Source of the DNA: Arcicella aurantiaca
GTDB taxonomy: Bacteria > Bacteroidota > Bacteroidia > Cytophagales > Spirosomataceae
Direction: 5' to 3'
DNA length: 64,000 bases
Assembly: GCF_003148625.1 (NCBI RefSeq)
Contig: NZ_QGGO01000029.1
Coordinates: forward strand, 1 to 64,000
Shown here piece by piece: positions 17,378 to 27,800 of the stretch (position 1 is its first letter; every line of letters starts with the position of its first letter). The notes under the pieces were generated by a model. The model worked only from the letters and a program-made list of their open reading frames with translations. It was not told the origin of the DNA and did no database searches. The translations under genes were made by a program, and so were the position numbers.

Positions 17378-19123
17378 ATGAAATACCTAAGAATCATTCC
17401 TTTTATCCTGTTTTTTTCGTCTTCAGGGTTGGCTCTAAGCACAAAAGATAGTTTATTTCAAGTCTATCAAAAAGCTGAAGGAAACAACAAAATTAACGCT
17501 GCAATTGAATACGCCCGATACTTGGCACCTCCTGATACTGTAAAAGCGTTGAACCTATTAATCCATTCGATAAAACAAGCTCAGCTAAATCAATATGACC
17601 TCGGAGAGATAAAGGGCATTCATTATTTAGGTTGGTATTATATGGAACATTTACATGAAAAAGAAAAGGCGGCACAACTTTATAAAAAAGCTTTGAGTTT
17701 GGCTCTTGAAACAGAATTTTATGATGAAACCTATGCCATTTACACACATTTGATAGATGCTTATTTGTTTGTAGGCGAAACCATAGAGGCATTTGATATG
17801 CTCAATGAAGCACGAACATTTGCTCATAGAACCCATCCTGACAAATACCTACCCATTATTTATTTTCAATTAATGGAATACTATTCTTATTTTGAAAATT
17901 ACAGTGAAGCATACTTGGTATTTAATGAAGGGGTAAGAATTTCAAAAAGAACGAACAATATTCATGGTTTATGGCTCCTATACTCAACGATGGCTGAAAC
18001 AAAAAGGCGTGAAAAAAAACTAAATGAAGCACTTGAATATTTGGAAAAAGCAATTCCGCTTGGCATCAAAAATAAAGAAACTTGCTCTATCTTGAATTTT
18101 CAAGAAAAGGCAAATATTCTTATTCATTTAAATCGGTTGGATGAAGCAGAAAAACTATGTTTAAGTATTCAAAAAGAAGTTGAAAAAACACCTGCTTTTG
18201 ATTTTGTAGGCAGTATAAATACCTCTCTTGGGCTTATTTATTTGGCTCGTCATGAATATTCAAAAGCATTAGTATATACACTCAAAGCTTATAAAGAAGT
18301 ATCAAAAACAGGGAATTCTGAAAATTTATCAGAACTTGAAAATACTTTATCTAAAATCTATTATAAAATAGGCGATTACAAAAAGAGTGTTGAAGCTCTA
18401 AAGAATTATCATAATCTTAAAGAGAAACTTTTTTCAAAAGAAAAAGTGAAAAATGTCCAGAGTTTACAACACAGATTTGATTTAGAAAAAAAACAACTTC
18501 AGTTGGATGGAGTGGAAGGTAGCAGACGCCAATATCTAATTTTATCAGCAACCTTATTTTGTGTATTGGGTTTGGTGGTTAGAATGCTCTACATAAAACA
18601 AAAGAACAATTTATTAAACCTTAAATTATTAGATGAAACTGCAAAAAATGAAGAGCAAAAGCGTGAAAAAATGCAATTTGAGATTGATAATAATATCCGA
18701 GAATTGACTTCTATGGCGATGGTTGCTGACCAAAAGAATGTTCTTTGGTTAAATATTAAGCATAAATTAGAAGAAAAACTTCAAGAGATGCCCAATATCT
18801 CAGAAAGTGATAGTAAAGCAATTTTAAAAATTGTCTCTCAAAATACTGAAAATCAATACGAATGGGATACGTTTAAAATTCATTTTGAACAAGTTCACCC
18901 TCAATTTTTCACCATTTTAAGTCAGCTTTCTCCCAATCTTACACAATTGGAATTACGGCAATGTGCTTACATCAAAATCAATCTTAGTCCCAAACAGGTC
19001 GGGAATTTACTCAATATTACCCCTGACGCTGTCAAAAAAGCACGTATGCGAATCAAAAAGAAACTCAATTTATCAGCAGAAGATAGCCTCAGTAAGTTTA
19101 TTACTACTATTCATGAAGCTTAA
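17378..19123 (+). CDS. TPR - transmembrane - LuxR-type HTH regulator (paralog B)
   Basis: I place the start at ATG 17378, giving 581 residues that open with a signal sequence (MKYLRIIPFILFFSSSGLA). The in-frame ATG at 17342 would add 12 residues in front and spoil it, and the paralog has 582 residues with the same layout. Order of parts: signal peptide, TPR-like repeats to about residue 375 (KAAQLYKKALSLAL, ALEYLEKAIPLG, ALVYTLKAYKEV), one membrane segment (YLILSATLFCVLGLVVRML), a coiled coil, and a C-terminal HTH (LTQLELRQCAYIKINLSP, KQVGNLLNITPDAVKKAR). The last 170 residues are nearly the same as in paralog A, which points to duplication. The likely role is a membrane-bound one-component regulator; the signal is unknown. 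A bidirectional terminator follows at 19140. Confidence 0.85.
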   Translation: MKYLRIIPFILFFSSSGLALSTKDSLFQVYQKAEGNNKINAAIEYARYLAPPDTVKALNLLIHSIKQAQLNQYDLGEIKGIHYLGWYYMEHLHEKEKAAQLYKKALSLALETEFYDETYAIYTHLIDAYLFVGETIEAFDMLNEARTFAHRTHPDKYLPIIYFQLMEYYSYFENYSEAYLVFNEGVRISKRTNNIHGLWLLYSTMAETKRREKKLNEALEYLEKAIPLGIKNKETCSILNFQEKANILIHLNRLDEAEKLCLSIQKEVEKTPAFDFVGSINTSLGLIYLARHEYSKALVYTLKAYKEVSKTGNSENLSELENTLSKIYYKIGDYKKSVEALKNYHNLKEKLFSKEKVKNVQSLQHRFDLEKKQLQLDGVEGSRRQYLILSATLFCVLGLVVRMLYIKQKNNLLNLKLLDETAKNEEQKREKMQFEIDNNIRELTSMAMVADQKNVLWLNIKHKLEEKLQEMPNISESDSKAILKIVSQNTENQYEWDTFKIHFEQVHPQFFTILSQLSPNLTQLELRQCAYIKINLSPKQVGNLLNITPDAVKKARMRIKKKLNLSAEDSLSKFITTIHEA

Positions 19124-19139
19124 CAGAATTCTCAATCAT

Positions 19140-19178
19140 AGCCTTTAGCCTGTTCCAACAAAAAACAGGCTAAAGGCT
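19140..19178. terminator. Bidirectional terminator between convergent genes
   Basis: A perfect 15-bp stem (AGCCTTTAGCCTGTT at 19140-19154 with 19164-19178) and a 9-nt loop lie between the stop codons of the TPR-HTH gene and the HD gene. It probably serves both transcripts. Confidence 0.75.
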
Positions 19179-19181
19179 GTA

Positions 19182-19766
19182 TTATAAAATTCCTTGTTCA
19201 ACTGATTCATTCAACAAGTTTTCTGTATAATTCCAAATCGTTTCAGAGCCTTTTTTAATACCCTTGGCAGTATCAAATACTTTGTCATAGCTAACGTTAT
19301 ATTCAGCCCAAGTCCCTCCTTGATTCGACGCATTTTGCAATAAAGGCTCAAATCTATCCATTGATTTTGCAAATTTGGCTTCATTAGTTTGTCCTGCTTC
19401 AAATTCTTCCCAAATACTAATTAACTCCTCTGCTTGTTCCTGTGGCAACAACCCAAATATACGTTTTGCGGCAATCGTTTCAGCCTCTGTATTGGTATGG
19501 TTCAACGTGGTATCGTGTAAAAAAACATCGCCTGTGTCTATCTCAACAATATCATGAATCAACACCATTTTAATTACTTTCAGTATATCAATCGGTGTAT
19601 TTGAATGTTCTGCCAATACAATTGCCATCATTGCTAAATGCCAACTATGTTCGGCGTCATTTTCATGACGATTGCTATTAAATAGCTTCGTTCTTCGTTG
19701 AATGTACTTAATTTTATCAATCTCTTTGATGAAATTTATCTGTTTTGATAGATTATCCGAGTGCAT
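19182..19766 (-). CDS. HD-domain phosphohydrolase (YfbR/HDDC2-like, probable 5'-nucleotidase)
   Basis: The 194-residue cytoplasmic protein carries the metal-binding HD signature: H34/H40 in RHENDAEHSWHL, H71-D72 in LIHDIVEIDTGD, and D137 in KSMDRFEPLL, spaced as in YfbR-type 5'-deoxynucleotidases (PF13023). These enzymes dephosphorylate (deoxy)nucleoside monophosphates. Length is normal for the family. The gene is divergent from a Crp/Fnr regulator, with about 114 bp between starts, and convergent with the TPR-HTH gene. Exact nucleotide specificity cannot be read from sequence. Confidence 0.85.
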   Translation of the reverse strand: MHSDNLSKQINFIKEIDKIKYIQRRTKLFNSNRHENDAEHSWHLAMMAIVLAEHSNTPIDILKVIKMVLIHDIVEIDTGDVFLHDTTLNHTNTEAETIAAKRIFGLLPQEQAEELISIWEEFEAGQTNEAKFAKSMDRFEPLLQNASNQGGTWAEYNVSYDKVFDTAKGIKKGSETIWNYTENLLNESVEQGIL

Positions 19767-19880
19767 TGTTGTTTGTTTTTATCTTTAAATTTCAATGAAT
19801 GCCTTTTTCATTGGTATTATTTTACAAAAGAACAGCTAATTTCATTTCGCAAAAAGGACAATTGTCCAAACAGCCCCAAA

Positions 19881-20456
19881 ATGATACGACAAAACCAAGA
19901 ATTATTAAATTATATCATCAAACTTCATCAGATTGAACCTCACGATGTAGTAATTGAACAGCATTATATTCCTCAAGAAACCATTATCTCACACGATAAG
20001 CGGGTAAATTATGTTTATATTTTTAAAGAAGGCATCGCTAAATGCTTTTTAATAGAAGATAATGGAAAGGAATTTATCGAAGAATTCTTCGGGAAGGGTG
20101 AAATTGTTGGGGAAATTGAAGTTATCAATAGTCATTTAACGGTAGCAAATATTGAAGCTATCACCAGTGTAGTGGTTTTCAAAATCCAGAAAGATATTTT
20201 CATGCAACTACTTGATAGCGACAAAACATTTAATCATTTAATTCTAAGGGCTTTATGTTCTAAAATCCAATATAAAGCCATTAGACATTCCTATCATCAA
20301 TCACACCCTGTGGAGTCCAATTTATTACGTTTAAAAAGAGATTTCCCTGATTTTATTAATGTCATTCCCAAACAAGATATTGCTAATTATTTAGGAATTA
20401 CATTAAGAAGTTTGAACAGAACGCTTAATGATTTGAAAGAGAGGTATCTATTTTAA
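19881..20456 (+). CDS. Crp/Fnr-family transcriptional regulator
   Basis: ATG 19881 gives 191 residues (MIRQNQELLNYI), the common length of Bacteroidota Crp-like regulators. A longer frame opens at 19761, but it would overlap the divergent HD gene and adds an atypical N-terminus. Residues about 20-115 form a cyclic-nucleotide-binding-type beta roll (IFKEGIAKCFLIEDNGKEFI, FFGKGEIVGE). Residues about 140-191 hold an HTH (VIPKQDIANYLGITLRSLNR). I see no cysteine cluster for Fe-S binding and no clear cAMP-binding signature. It may control the neighbouring HD gene, which is inference from position. Confidence 0.85.
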   Translation: MIRQNQELLNYIIKLHQIEPHDVVIEQHYIPQETIISHDKRVNYVYIFKEGIAKCFLIEDNGKEFIEEFFGKGEIVGEIEVINSHLTVANIEAITSVVVFKIQKDIFMQLLDSDKTFNHLILRALCSKIQYKAIRHSYHQSHPVESNLLRLKRDFPDFINVIPKQDIANYLGITLRSLNRTLNDLKERYLF

Positions 20457-20464
20457 TATAAACA

Positions 20465-20497
20465 AAAACACCTCAATCTTTCGATATGAGGCGTTTT
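20465..20497. terminator. Terminator between crp-like and ompA-like genes
   Basis: Arms 20465-20475 and 20487-20497 pair with one mismatch around an 11-nt loop; the arm ends are A-rich and T-rich, so it can act on both convergent transcripts. Confidence 0.6.
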
Positions 20498-20520
20498 GCT
20501 TGTATTATTCTGTACAATGT

Positions 20521-23040
20521 CTATTTCAATTGAATTACTTTGAATTCTGTACGACGGTTTGCTGAATGTTGTTCTTCTGTACATTCTACGCCATCGGCAC
20601 ATTCGTTCAATAATTGAGATTCTCCGTATCCTGAAGCTTCTAAGCGACTTGCTGAAATACCACGTTTAACTAAGTATTTCTTAACAGCTTGCGAGCGTCC
20701 TTCTGATACTTTTTGGTTAAACTCAGTTGTTGCACGGCTATCAGTATGTGAACGAATTTCAACTCTCATACCTTTATAACGTTTCAGCATGATTGCTAAT
20801 TTGTCTAACTCACGAGAAGCATCTGGGCGAATGTTACATTTACCATAATCGTAGTAAATATTTTCAATCGTTACAACGTCTCCTTCTTCAAACATACTCA
20901 AGTTAGCATTGATGTTTTTCGGTCCACCTTTGCCCAATTTCTTGATTTTGTTTCCACGAGAACCAAAGTTTTCTTTTGCGGCTTCAATTGAGTAGTCACA
21001 ACCTTCGCAAATATCAAACTGATAGCGTCCGTCTTCACCTGTTACAAAACTTTGAACTGAACCATCACATTCGTTTTTCAAGGTAACATTTACACCACTT
21101 AAAGGACGTTTGTCTTTGTTGGCAGTTACACGACCACGAATAGTTTTGGTAGCTGGACATGGAATAGCATTTCCTGTTGTTCCTTGATACCCCTGAGTAG
21201 CTCCATCGACAACTGTACCACCATCGGTAGTTGTTGCCACCGTTGAAGAACCATCTGTTGTGGTTGTTCCTGCATTAGCGGTACTGTCAGCCACCACTTC
21301 TTTAACTCTTGATAACGGAATGTCAAGTGTGGTTTGGTCGGTTTCTGTTTTGGTAGAGAAATTTACCGTATTTGAAACATATCCTTCACGACTTGCTTTA
21401 AACTCGTAGTCTTTACCTTCTTCTAAACATACTTTAAATGTACCGTTAGAGTCGGTTTTTTTCATTTCTGTATTTCCATCAACTATAATTGCTACGTCTG
21501 CATTATCCAAAGGCATTTTAGATTCTACATCATAAACAATTACTTGAATTTCTTGGCAATCAGGTTTTTCATCGCACTCACGAGTGAATCTGTAAATATC
21601 ATCATCAGTTCCACCACGTTTACGGTTTGAAGATAAATATCCTGCTTTACGTTCACCATCAGCAATAAAACCAAAATCGTCTTTGCTTGAATTTACAGGT
21701 GTTCCTAAGTTTTTAATTTTACCTTTTAACTTTGAACCATCTGTTAATTGTGCATAAAAAATATCTAAATCTCCAAGTCCGGGATGTCCGTCAGAAGAAA
21801 AATAAAGGTTTCCTCTTTCGTCAACGTATGGGAACATTTCGTTTCCTGCTGTATTAATTTCTGGGCCTAAGTTTACAGGTGTTCCAAAACTTCCACCGTT
21901 ATACTGTACCACATAAACGTCTGTACCACCAAAACCTCCTGGCATATCAGAAACGAAATACATTAATTTATCATCTTTCGTCAATGAAGGGTGTCCAGTA
22001 GAATATTCATCGCTATTGAATGGAACTTCTTTGATATTTCCCCATTGTCCAACACCTTTATCATCTCCTGTGTAAATTTTCAACTTATTGATTTTATCAG
22101 AAGACGTTTTGAATTTACCATTATTAAAGTTGTTTCTCGTAAAAATCACTTTTTTCCCATCACTTGTAAAAGTCATTGGACCTTCGTGATATTTGGTATT
22201 AAGAGATTTACTAAAAACTGATGTTTTTGTTGCTGGAGTTTCAGAGTAGCCGTATCCTTGATAGATATTTGTTCCACCAAAAGTTCCTACGGTTCTGGTA
22301 TCATTGGCTGTCGGAGCTGTATATTCGTCAGAGCCAACGGTTCTTTCTGTACTTCTTGATTTAATTTTATTAGCATCTGCACCACCTAAACCCGCAGCAG
22401 AAGATGTTAATTGGCTAATATCGCTTAGATAATACATATCTAAAAAACGAGAGTTATCCCAACAAAAAACACGTTTCAATCCTGTACCTTCTGTACGTCC
22501 AGAGTTGAAAACTAAGCCGTTTTTATAATACATTGGGCTAAAATCAGCCTTATCAGAGTTGATAGAAAGATAATCTACTTTATAGCAAGTAGCATTTTTA
22601 TTCAAAGACTCTACATTTTTATAGAGTTTCTGAAATCCACCACTACGCTTGTCAGCAGCTTCTACTTTTGAGTATTTTTCATAAGCATCTTGGGCATCTT
22701 TGTATTTACCATTTGAAGCTAAAGCTTGGGCATAATACAAATATGCTTTCGAGGCATCACCTGAAAGTTCTGAACCTCCACTGATTAATTCTCTGTAAAC
22801 ACGTTCAGCGTTTTGTGTATCACGAATTTGACGATAGGCATACGCCAATTTCAAACGAGCCGACTGCTTTTCTGAATCTGAAAGTTTTCCTTTCAAAACC
22901 TGCTCGAACATTTCGGCGGCGTTGAGGTAGCTCATTTTACTAAACTCATACTCTGCATCTTTAAGAGACTGAGCGAAAGTTTGGGCAACTACCAACAATG
23001 CCAGCATAAGCATTAGTCCAGTTTTCTTCAAATTAATCAT
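20521..23040 (-). CDS. OmpA-family protein with TPR, WD40-like propeller and carboxypeptidase-like domains (PorE/SprE-type)
   Basis: This 839-residue protein has a signal peptide (about residues 1-23, ending VAQTFA). TPR-like repeats cover about 25-140 and a PD40/WD40-like beta-propeller about 150-490 (MYYKNGLVFNSGR, PSLTKDDKLMYFVSD, GNLYFSSDGHPGLGDLDIF). Two carboxypeptidase-regulatory-like beta domains follow (about 500-580 and 640-715), then a C-terminal OmpA peptidoglycan-binding domain (YYDYGKCNIRPDA, VEIRSHTDSR, NRRTEF). The same order occurs in PorE and related type IX secretion components, which tie the machinery to peptidoglycan. It lies third after the giant adhesin and the SprF/PorP gene, all on the minus strand. 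It is probably an accessory protein for export or anchoring of that adhesin rather than the core PorE, which is usually encoded elsewhere. Confidence 0.85.
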   Translation of the reverse strand: MINLKKTGLMLMLALLVVAQTFAQSLKDAEYEFSKMSYLNAAEMFEQVLKGKLSDSEKQSARLKLAYAYRQIRDTQNAERVYRELISGGSELSGDASKAYLYYAQALASNGKYKDAQDAYEKYSKVEAADKRSGGFQKLYKNVESLNKNATCYKVDYLSINSDKADFSPMYYKNGLVFNSGRTEGTGLKRVFCWDNSRFLDMYYLSDISQLTSSAAGLGGADANKIKSRSTERTVGSDEYTAPTANDTRTVGTFGGTNIYQGYGYSETPATKTSVFSKSLNTKYHEGPMTFTSDGKKVIFTRNNFNNGKFKTSSDKINKLKIYTGDDKGVGQWGNIKEVPFNSDEYSTGHPSLTKDDKLMYFVSDMPGGFGGTDVYVVQYNGGSFGTPVNLGPEINTAGNEMFPYVDERGNLYFSSDGHPGLGDLDIFYAQLTDGSKLKGKIKNLGTPVNSSKDDFGFIADGERKAGYLSSNRKRGGTDDDIYRFTRECDEKPDCQEIQVIVYDVESKMPLDNADVAIIVDGNTEMKKTDSNGTFKVCLEEGKDYEFKASREGYVSNTVNFSTKTETDQTTLDIPLSRVKEVVADSTANAGTTTTDGSSTVATTTDGGTVVDGATQGYQGTTGNAIPCPATKTIRGRVTANKDKRPLSGVNVTLKNECDGSVQSFVTGEDGRYQFDICEGCDYSIEAAKENFGSRGNKIKKLGKGGPKNINANLSMFEEGDVVTIENIYYDYGKCNIRPDASRELDKLAIMLKRYKGMRVEIRSHTDSRATTEFNQKVSEGRSQAVKKYLVKRGISASRLEASGYGESQLLNECADGVECTEEQHSANRRTEFKVIQLK

Positions 23041-23121
23041 CGTTTTAAGAAAGTTTTACTACGTTATTAAAGGCGGGTGGGGGTTATTGTATATTATCAG
23101 TTACAGCGGGCGGCGTTCCGC

Positions 23122-23190
23122 TTATCAGTTATCAGTTATCAGTTATCAGTTATCAGTTATCAGTTATCAGTTATCAGTTATCAGTTATCA
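23122..23190. repeat. Heptanucleotide tandem repeat (TTATCAG), about 9.9 copies
   Basis: Nine perfect copies plus six bases of TTATCAG stand between the SprF/PorP gene and the OmpA-family gene, starting 82 bp before the latter's ATG. A GC-rich hairpin (AGCGG ... CCGCT, 23105-23122) adjoins. Perfect short arrays are prone to slippage, so copy number may vary between cells and change spacing or mRNA structure upstream of the OmpA gene. No gene is visible in 23041-23364. Confidence 0.9.
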
Positions 23191-23364
23191 TCAATTTGAA
23201 TCTTAAATGATAAGTTCCAAAACTTTAACCTTATTCTTACTCACAAATTAGTGTTAATAATGTTTGTCCGCTTACTGATACCTCTTCTATGTTACTACTA
23301 ACAATTTAATCTATTTCCTGATAAAGTGCTTTCTGTTAATTGCTAACTGTTTACTGTTAACTGA

Positions 23365-24363
23365 TTAAAAGTATCTTGGTGTAAGAATCTTAGCTTTGCG
23401 GTATCCGAATTCATAACGAAGCATTACTTCATGCGAACCACCTTGTTTTCCTCTCAAACCATTGAGCATAAAGTCATAGGCATAACCTAAACGGAATTGG
23501 TCAGTTGCTTGAATTTCAAGCATACCAATTGCTGCATCTCCGTTAAGATTGTTAAATGGCGAATTAAAATCTTTGTTATTGGTTCTCCATGAACCACCAA
23601 GTGCAATACGGTCTTTAATCCAAAGATTTAGGTTAAAGTCGAAAGCGGCAGCATCACGAGTTGCTTTTGCTAAGATTGATGGTTTTAAGGCTAATGAACG
23701 TCCCAAAGGAAGTACAAAACCCATCATTAAGAAGAAATGGCGTTCTTGACGAGCTACTGCATCACTTGATTTGGTAGCTTCTCCATCTTTCAAACGGTTC
23801 TGAATAAGGCTTGGGCAAGATAAACCGATGTATCCACGGTCATTACTCAAATACAAACCTACACCTACATTTGGTAGCCATTTACTGATATCACCAGTAA
23901 AGGCAGCGTCAGTATCTGTACCACTTAATGTACGTTGAACACCTGTTAAATTTCCTGTAAGGTTTGTTACTCCACCTTGTACACCCATTGAAAGGGTTGT
24001 TCTTTGAGAAACTTTAACACGATAAGCATACGAAAGATACGCTCCTGTATTTTTGAAAACTCCAATTTGGTCATTGTAAGCTTGTAAACCAATCCCTACT
24101 TTCTCTTTCTTGATTGGCATATCAATAGTGAAAGACTGAGTTGTTGGAGCACCATCAATGTTTACCCATTGTTGGCGATATAGACCCGTCATACTCAATA
24201 CATCTCTGCTACCCGCATACGCAGGGTTTACTGCCAACATATTGAACATATACTGCGAGTATTGAACCTCTTGCTGTGCATGAACGGTTTGAACACCTGC
24301 CAACGTAGCAAAAGCCAGTGCTGTCATGTATCGAACTCTTGAAAGCAAACCTTGGAGTTTCAT
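23365..24363 (-). CDS. PorP/SprF family type IX secretion outer-membrane protein
   Basis: The 332-residue protein has a signal peptide (cleavage near VHAQ) and the hallmark PorP/SprF N-terminus QYSQYMFNMLAVNPAYAGSRD, followed by YRQQWVNIDGAPTTQSF and alternating beta strands ending in a C-terminal aromatic (PRYF), as in outer-membrane barrels. SprF in Flavobacterium johnsoniae is needed for export of the adhesin SprB, and sprF-like genes typically follow genes for type-B-CTD proteins. Here it follows a 4376-codon protein with such a CTD, so it is most likely its dedicated export partner. A hairpin at 24497 separates the two genes and may set their relative expression. Confidence 0.9.
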   Translation of the reverse strand: MKLQGLLSRVRYMTALAFATLAGVQTVHAQQEVQYSQYMFNMLAVNPAYAGSRDVLSMTGLYRQQWVNIDGAPTTQSFTIDMPIKKEKVGIGLQAYNDQIGVFKNTGAYLSYAYRVKVSQRTTLSMGVQGGVTNLTGNLTGVQRTLSGTDTDAAFTGDISKWLPNVGVGLYLSNDRGYIGLSCPSLIQNRLKDGEATKSSDAVARQERHFFLMMGFVLPLGRSLALKPSILAKATRDAAAFDFNLNLWIKDRIALGGSWRTNNKDFNSPFNNLNGDAAIGMLEIQATDQFRLGYAYDFMLNGLRGKQGGSHEVMLRYEFGYRKAKILTPRYF

Positions 24364-24496
24364 GTGATAAAATGTTTAAATGATTTTAATGTTGTTGTAA
24401 GGATAGGGGCAGTTCACCAGTAATGGTAACTCTATTTCTTTTTGAGTTGTGAAATATAAAACTACGCCTTTCCTTGATGGACTTTCCCTTTTATTT

Positions 24497-24528
24497 ACCC
24501 CTGACAAGCGTTTAGACTTGTCAGGGGT
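24497..24528 (-). terminator. Hairpin between giant adhesin and SprF gene (terminator or attenuator)
   Basis: A perfect 12-bp stem (ACCCCTGACAAG / CTTGTCAGGGGT) with an 8-nt loop is followed on the minus strand by AAATAAAA and preceded by As, which on the minus strand leave only a modest T-run. It begins 15 bp after the adhesin stop. Partial termination would lower expression of the SprF and OmpA genes relative to the adhesin. Confidence 0.6.
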
Positions 24529-24542
24529 TTTACTCTTAATTA

Positions 24543-24860
24543 CTATCTTGAAATTGTCATGTATCTTACTTTCGGAGTTACATCTATTTTCTCTCCAGTA
24601 GCTCTATTTGAACGAGTTACAGAGTAGAAGTAAGTTCCATCTGGTAAGCCTTGACCATCTCCTACAACTTTCACACCTTGGTTAGATGCACCTGCCCAGT
24701 CATTTTTGTAATCTTGACTTGCGTACACTACACCACCCCAACGGTTGAAGATAATTAACTCTACTTTTTCTGTATCCTTATTAACACCTTGGATAACAAA
24801 CTTATCGTTGACACCGTCACCGTTTGGCGAGAATCCTTCTGGAATAAACAATTCTGACAA
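24543..24860 (-). other. Type IX secretion C-terminal sorting domain (type B)
   Basis: The last 105 or so residues hold FIPEGFSPNGDGVNDKF, a conserved IFNRWGGVVY strand pair, W-A-G, LPDGTYFYSV and a final YMTISR. This matches the gliding-motility-associated C-terminal (CHU_C-type) domain recognised by the type IX translocon, the class that depends on a SprF-like partner. Confidence 0.92.
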
Positions 24861-27800
24861 TATTACTTCACCTTTGAAAATAATTGGTGTTGGAGCTGCT
24901 TCATCTGGTTTACCGTCTCCGTTAAGGTCAGGATTGATACCATTTACTGAAATATCAGATGTTGACTTAGTTCCATCAACTGCACTTACTGCTTTAGCAA
25001 TTCCTTGTGTGAAGATTGTGTCATTTACTGGTCGTTTAATGTTAACCATATAAGCTACCACAATACTATCTCCTACTGCTAAGAATGTACTATCTGTTTT
25101 AGTCAATGTTGAATCAGCTTTACCGTTGAAGCTTGAGCTGATAATTGCATTTCCTCTCACAACTCTTGGTGTTCCAACTAATTTCCAAGACTCTACTTGC
25201 TTACCAATTGAGTTTTCGATATTAGTACATAATTGAACCTTAGCTAAGTTAACTTTTCCGTAGTTTTTAGCGGTCATTACTAATGTTACATTGTAAGTGC
25301 TATCTGCTAATGGAATCGTATCAGTTACTGCTGCTAATGCTAAACCAATTGATACTTCGCTATTATTTACATTTTTCAACTGTACTGGTGTTGCTACGTT
25401 GTCATTCGACGGGTCTTTATCTCCATTTGTATCTGGATTATTACCATTTGTTGAAATGTCTTTATAAGTAGCGTTATCTGTACCTGTTGCAGTACCAACT
25501 GCTACGTTGTTAAAGATATTTTCAGGGTCTGTTGACGCCGCAGTATTTACTCTTACTGTTAAGTCAATGATTGCTGTATCTCCTTTCAACAATGTTGATT
25601 CTTCAGGAAGTAACAAGTCTGTATTAGTACCTTTACCTGTATAGTTTGGATTCGCTTTCAAGCCAGGTGTTGCAATAAGAATTGGTGTTCCAACGAGTAC
25701 TGCTCCCTTAGCTGTGAATACTGCATCAAGACTATCTTTCACGCTCAATTTAGTGATATTATTTGCTCCCATGTTCACAATACGAATTCTGTATGGTACC
25801 GTCCAGAATGTTGTCGAGTCATTTTTCAATGCTGTTACAACTACTTCTTTCGCCACACCGATACGAGTATTTGGTAAGTCGAAGCGTAATACCGTTCTGC
25901 TTGGCGTTCCGTTTACATTAGAGCCATCGCTTGATTTTGCAGTAAGAACAGTGTTGTCTGGTTTCTTACCTGTTACGGTAGCTTGGCTATAGAATGGTCC
26001 TTTATTTCCATTCAAGGTAACTCTCACTACATATTTCACTGTATCAGAAGCACCTGGTAACATGAAGCTACCTACTTTCACTAAACTTGAATCTGTTTTA
26101 CTGAACGCATCATTTACAATCAAGTTTGTACTTACACCTGTGTTTGGTTTTCCTACAATCTCACACGTTACTGGTGTTTTGAATGTATTGGCTAAGTTGC
26201 TCGTTAAAGTTACATTTCTCAATGTATCATTACAGAAGTTTTTAGCAATCAAACGATAAGTTACGTTATAAACTCCTTCTGAAACTTTAGCTGTATCAAT
26301 TACTGCCATTGCTAAGCCAAGTTTACAATCAACCGCTACTGAAGTATCACTAACTGTGATAGTTGATGTACTTGAGTTATTCGTCGTAATTAAGTCAACC
26401 TTGCTTGTATTACAGATTTTCACTGTATTTGTAAATGTACCTGCTTTAGATGGAGTAGCTGTATAAGTAAATGTACGTGTACGTCCTTTACTAATGGTAT
26501 CTACTGCAATTGTTAAACTATCACCTGCTTTCACTACGCCAGTTCCTGACACAAATGTTAAGCCACTTGGTAATGGATTACACAATTTCACATCTTTCGC
26601 TTTACCAGCTCCATTGTTTGTCAATGTTACTGTGTATGTTACATTTTCACCTTTCTTATAAGTTGCTTTGTTAGCCGTAATTAAGACACCTAAGTCAGCA
26701 TAAGTTGTATCGCTTGCAGGTACTAAAACTACTGTGGCAACATTGTTCGTCAAGACTGAGTCTGTCGGTGTTATTTTCGTAATCTTAGCAGTGTTATAGA
26801 TAATGGTATCTTTAGACACTTTCGCTTTGTAAGTAAATACTTGCGATGAACCAACTGGCATAGAGATAATGGCTACTCTTAATGTATCTCCATTCTTAGC
26901 AGGGTCACCTGAAACGAAGCTTAAATGTTTAGGTAACAAATTGTCAACCACTACATTCGTTGCTATTGCTGGCCCGTTGTTTTTCACAGTTAATGTGAAC
27001 GTTACTTCGTCATTCAAGGCAGTTAATTGCTTATCTGCGGTAAATGCTAATGCTAAGTCAAGTTTGCCTGTTCCTGCTGGAGGTGTTACTACTGTTGTTG
27101 TATCTCCATTAATTGTTACGAACGAGAAGTTATTAGGCCCTACGTTGTCTAACAATGAACTAACTGATACCGTATTCGTCACATTAGATTTCACATTCAT
27201 CTTAGCAACATAAGCATACGTTTTTGTTTGTCCTTTTTCTAATGAATCAAGACTTACTATAACTGCACCCGAAGTAAGCGTCTGACCAGTTGAACTTGAT
27301 ACGAATGTCATTCCCGTTGGAATTGAATTCGTTAATACAACCTGTTTAGCCGTTGCTGGTCCGTTATTAGTAAGTGTCAACAAGAAGTTAACATTCTCAC
27401 CTACTTTCGCTGTTGTTTTATCAGAAGTCATCACAACTGCTACATCAGCTACTGTACTATTCGTTTTACCTACGTTAATAATCGTTTTACCAGCTCCCGA
27501 ACCGTTGTTGTTACCTGGGTTAGGGTCAGCAGTGATACTTGTACCTCCTGCTGCGATGGTTGTTTCAACATCTGTATTTAAAGTAGCAGTGTAAGTATAA
27601 ACTTTCACATCACCTTTAATTAAGCTATCAAGCGTTGCCGTTAACAAGCTACCATTTTTCACTAAGCCACCAGTCTGAGATACATAAGTAAATGTTCCTG
27701 GAATTACCGAAGCGATATTAATACCTTTCGCAGTTTGTGGTCCAAGATTCGTAACTGTAATGGTTGTTGTAATCGTCTCACCTTTAGCGTATGATGCCTT

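Noticed and set aside
19761-19880. Longer N-terminus of the Crp/Fnr regulator
   Set aside because: It would overlap the divergent HD gene and adds 40 residues rich in Cys and aromatic residues not typical of the family; ATG 19881 gives the usual length.
23122-23190. CRISPR array
   Set aside because: The 7-bp units are contiguous with no spacers and there are no cas genes.
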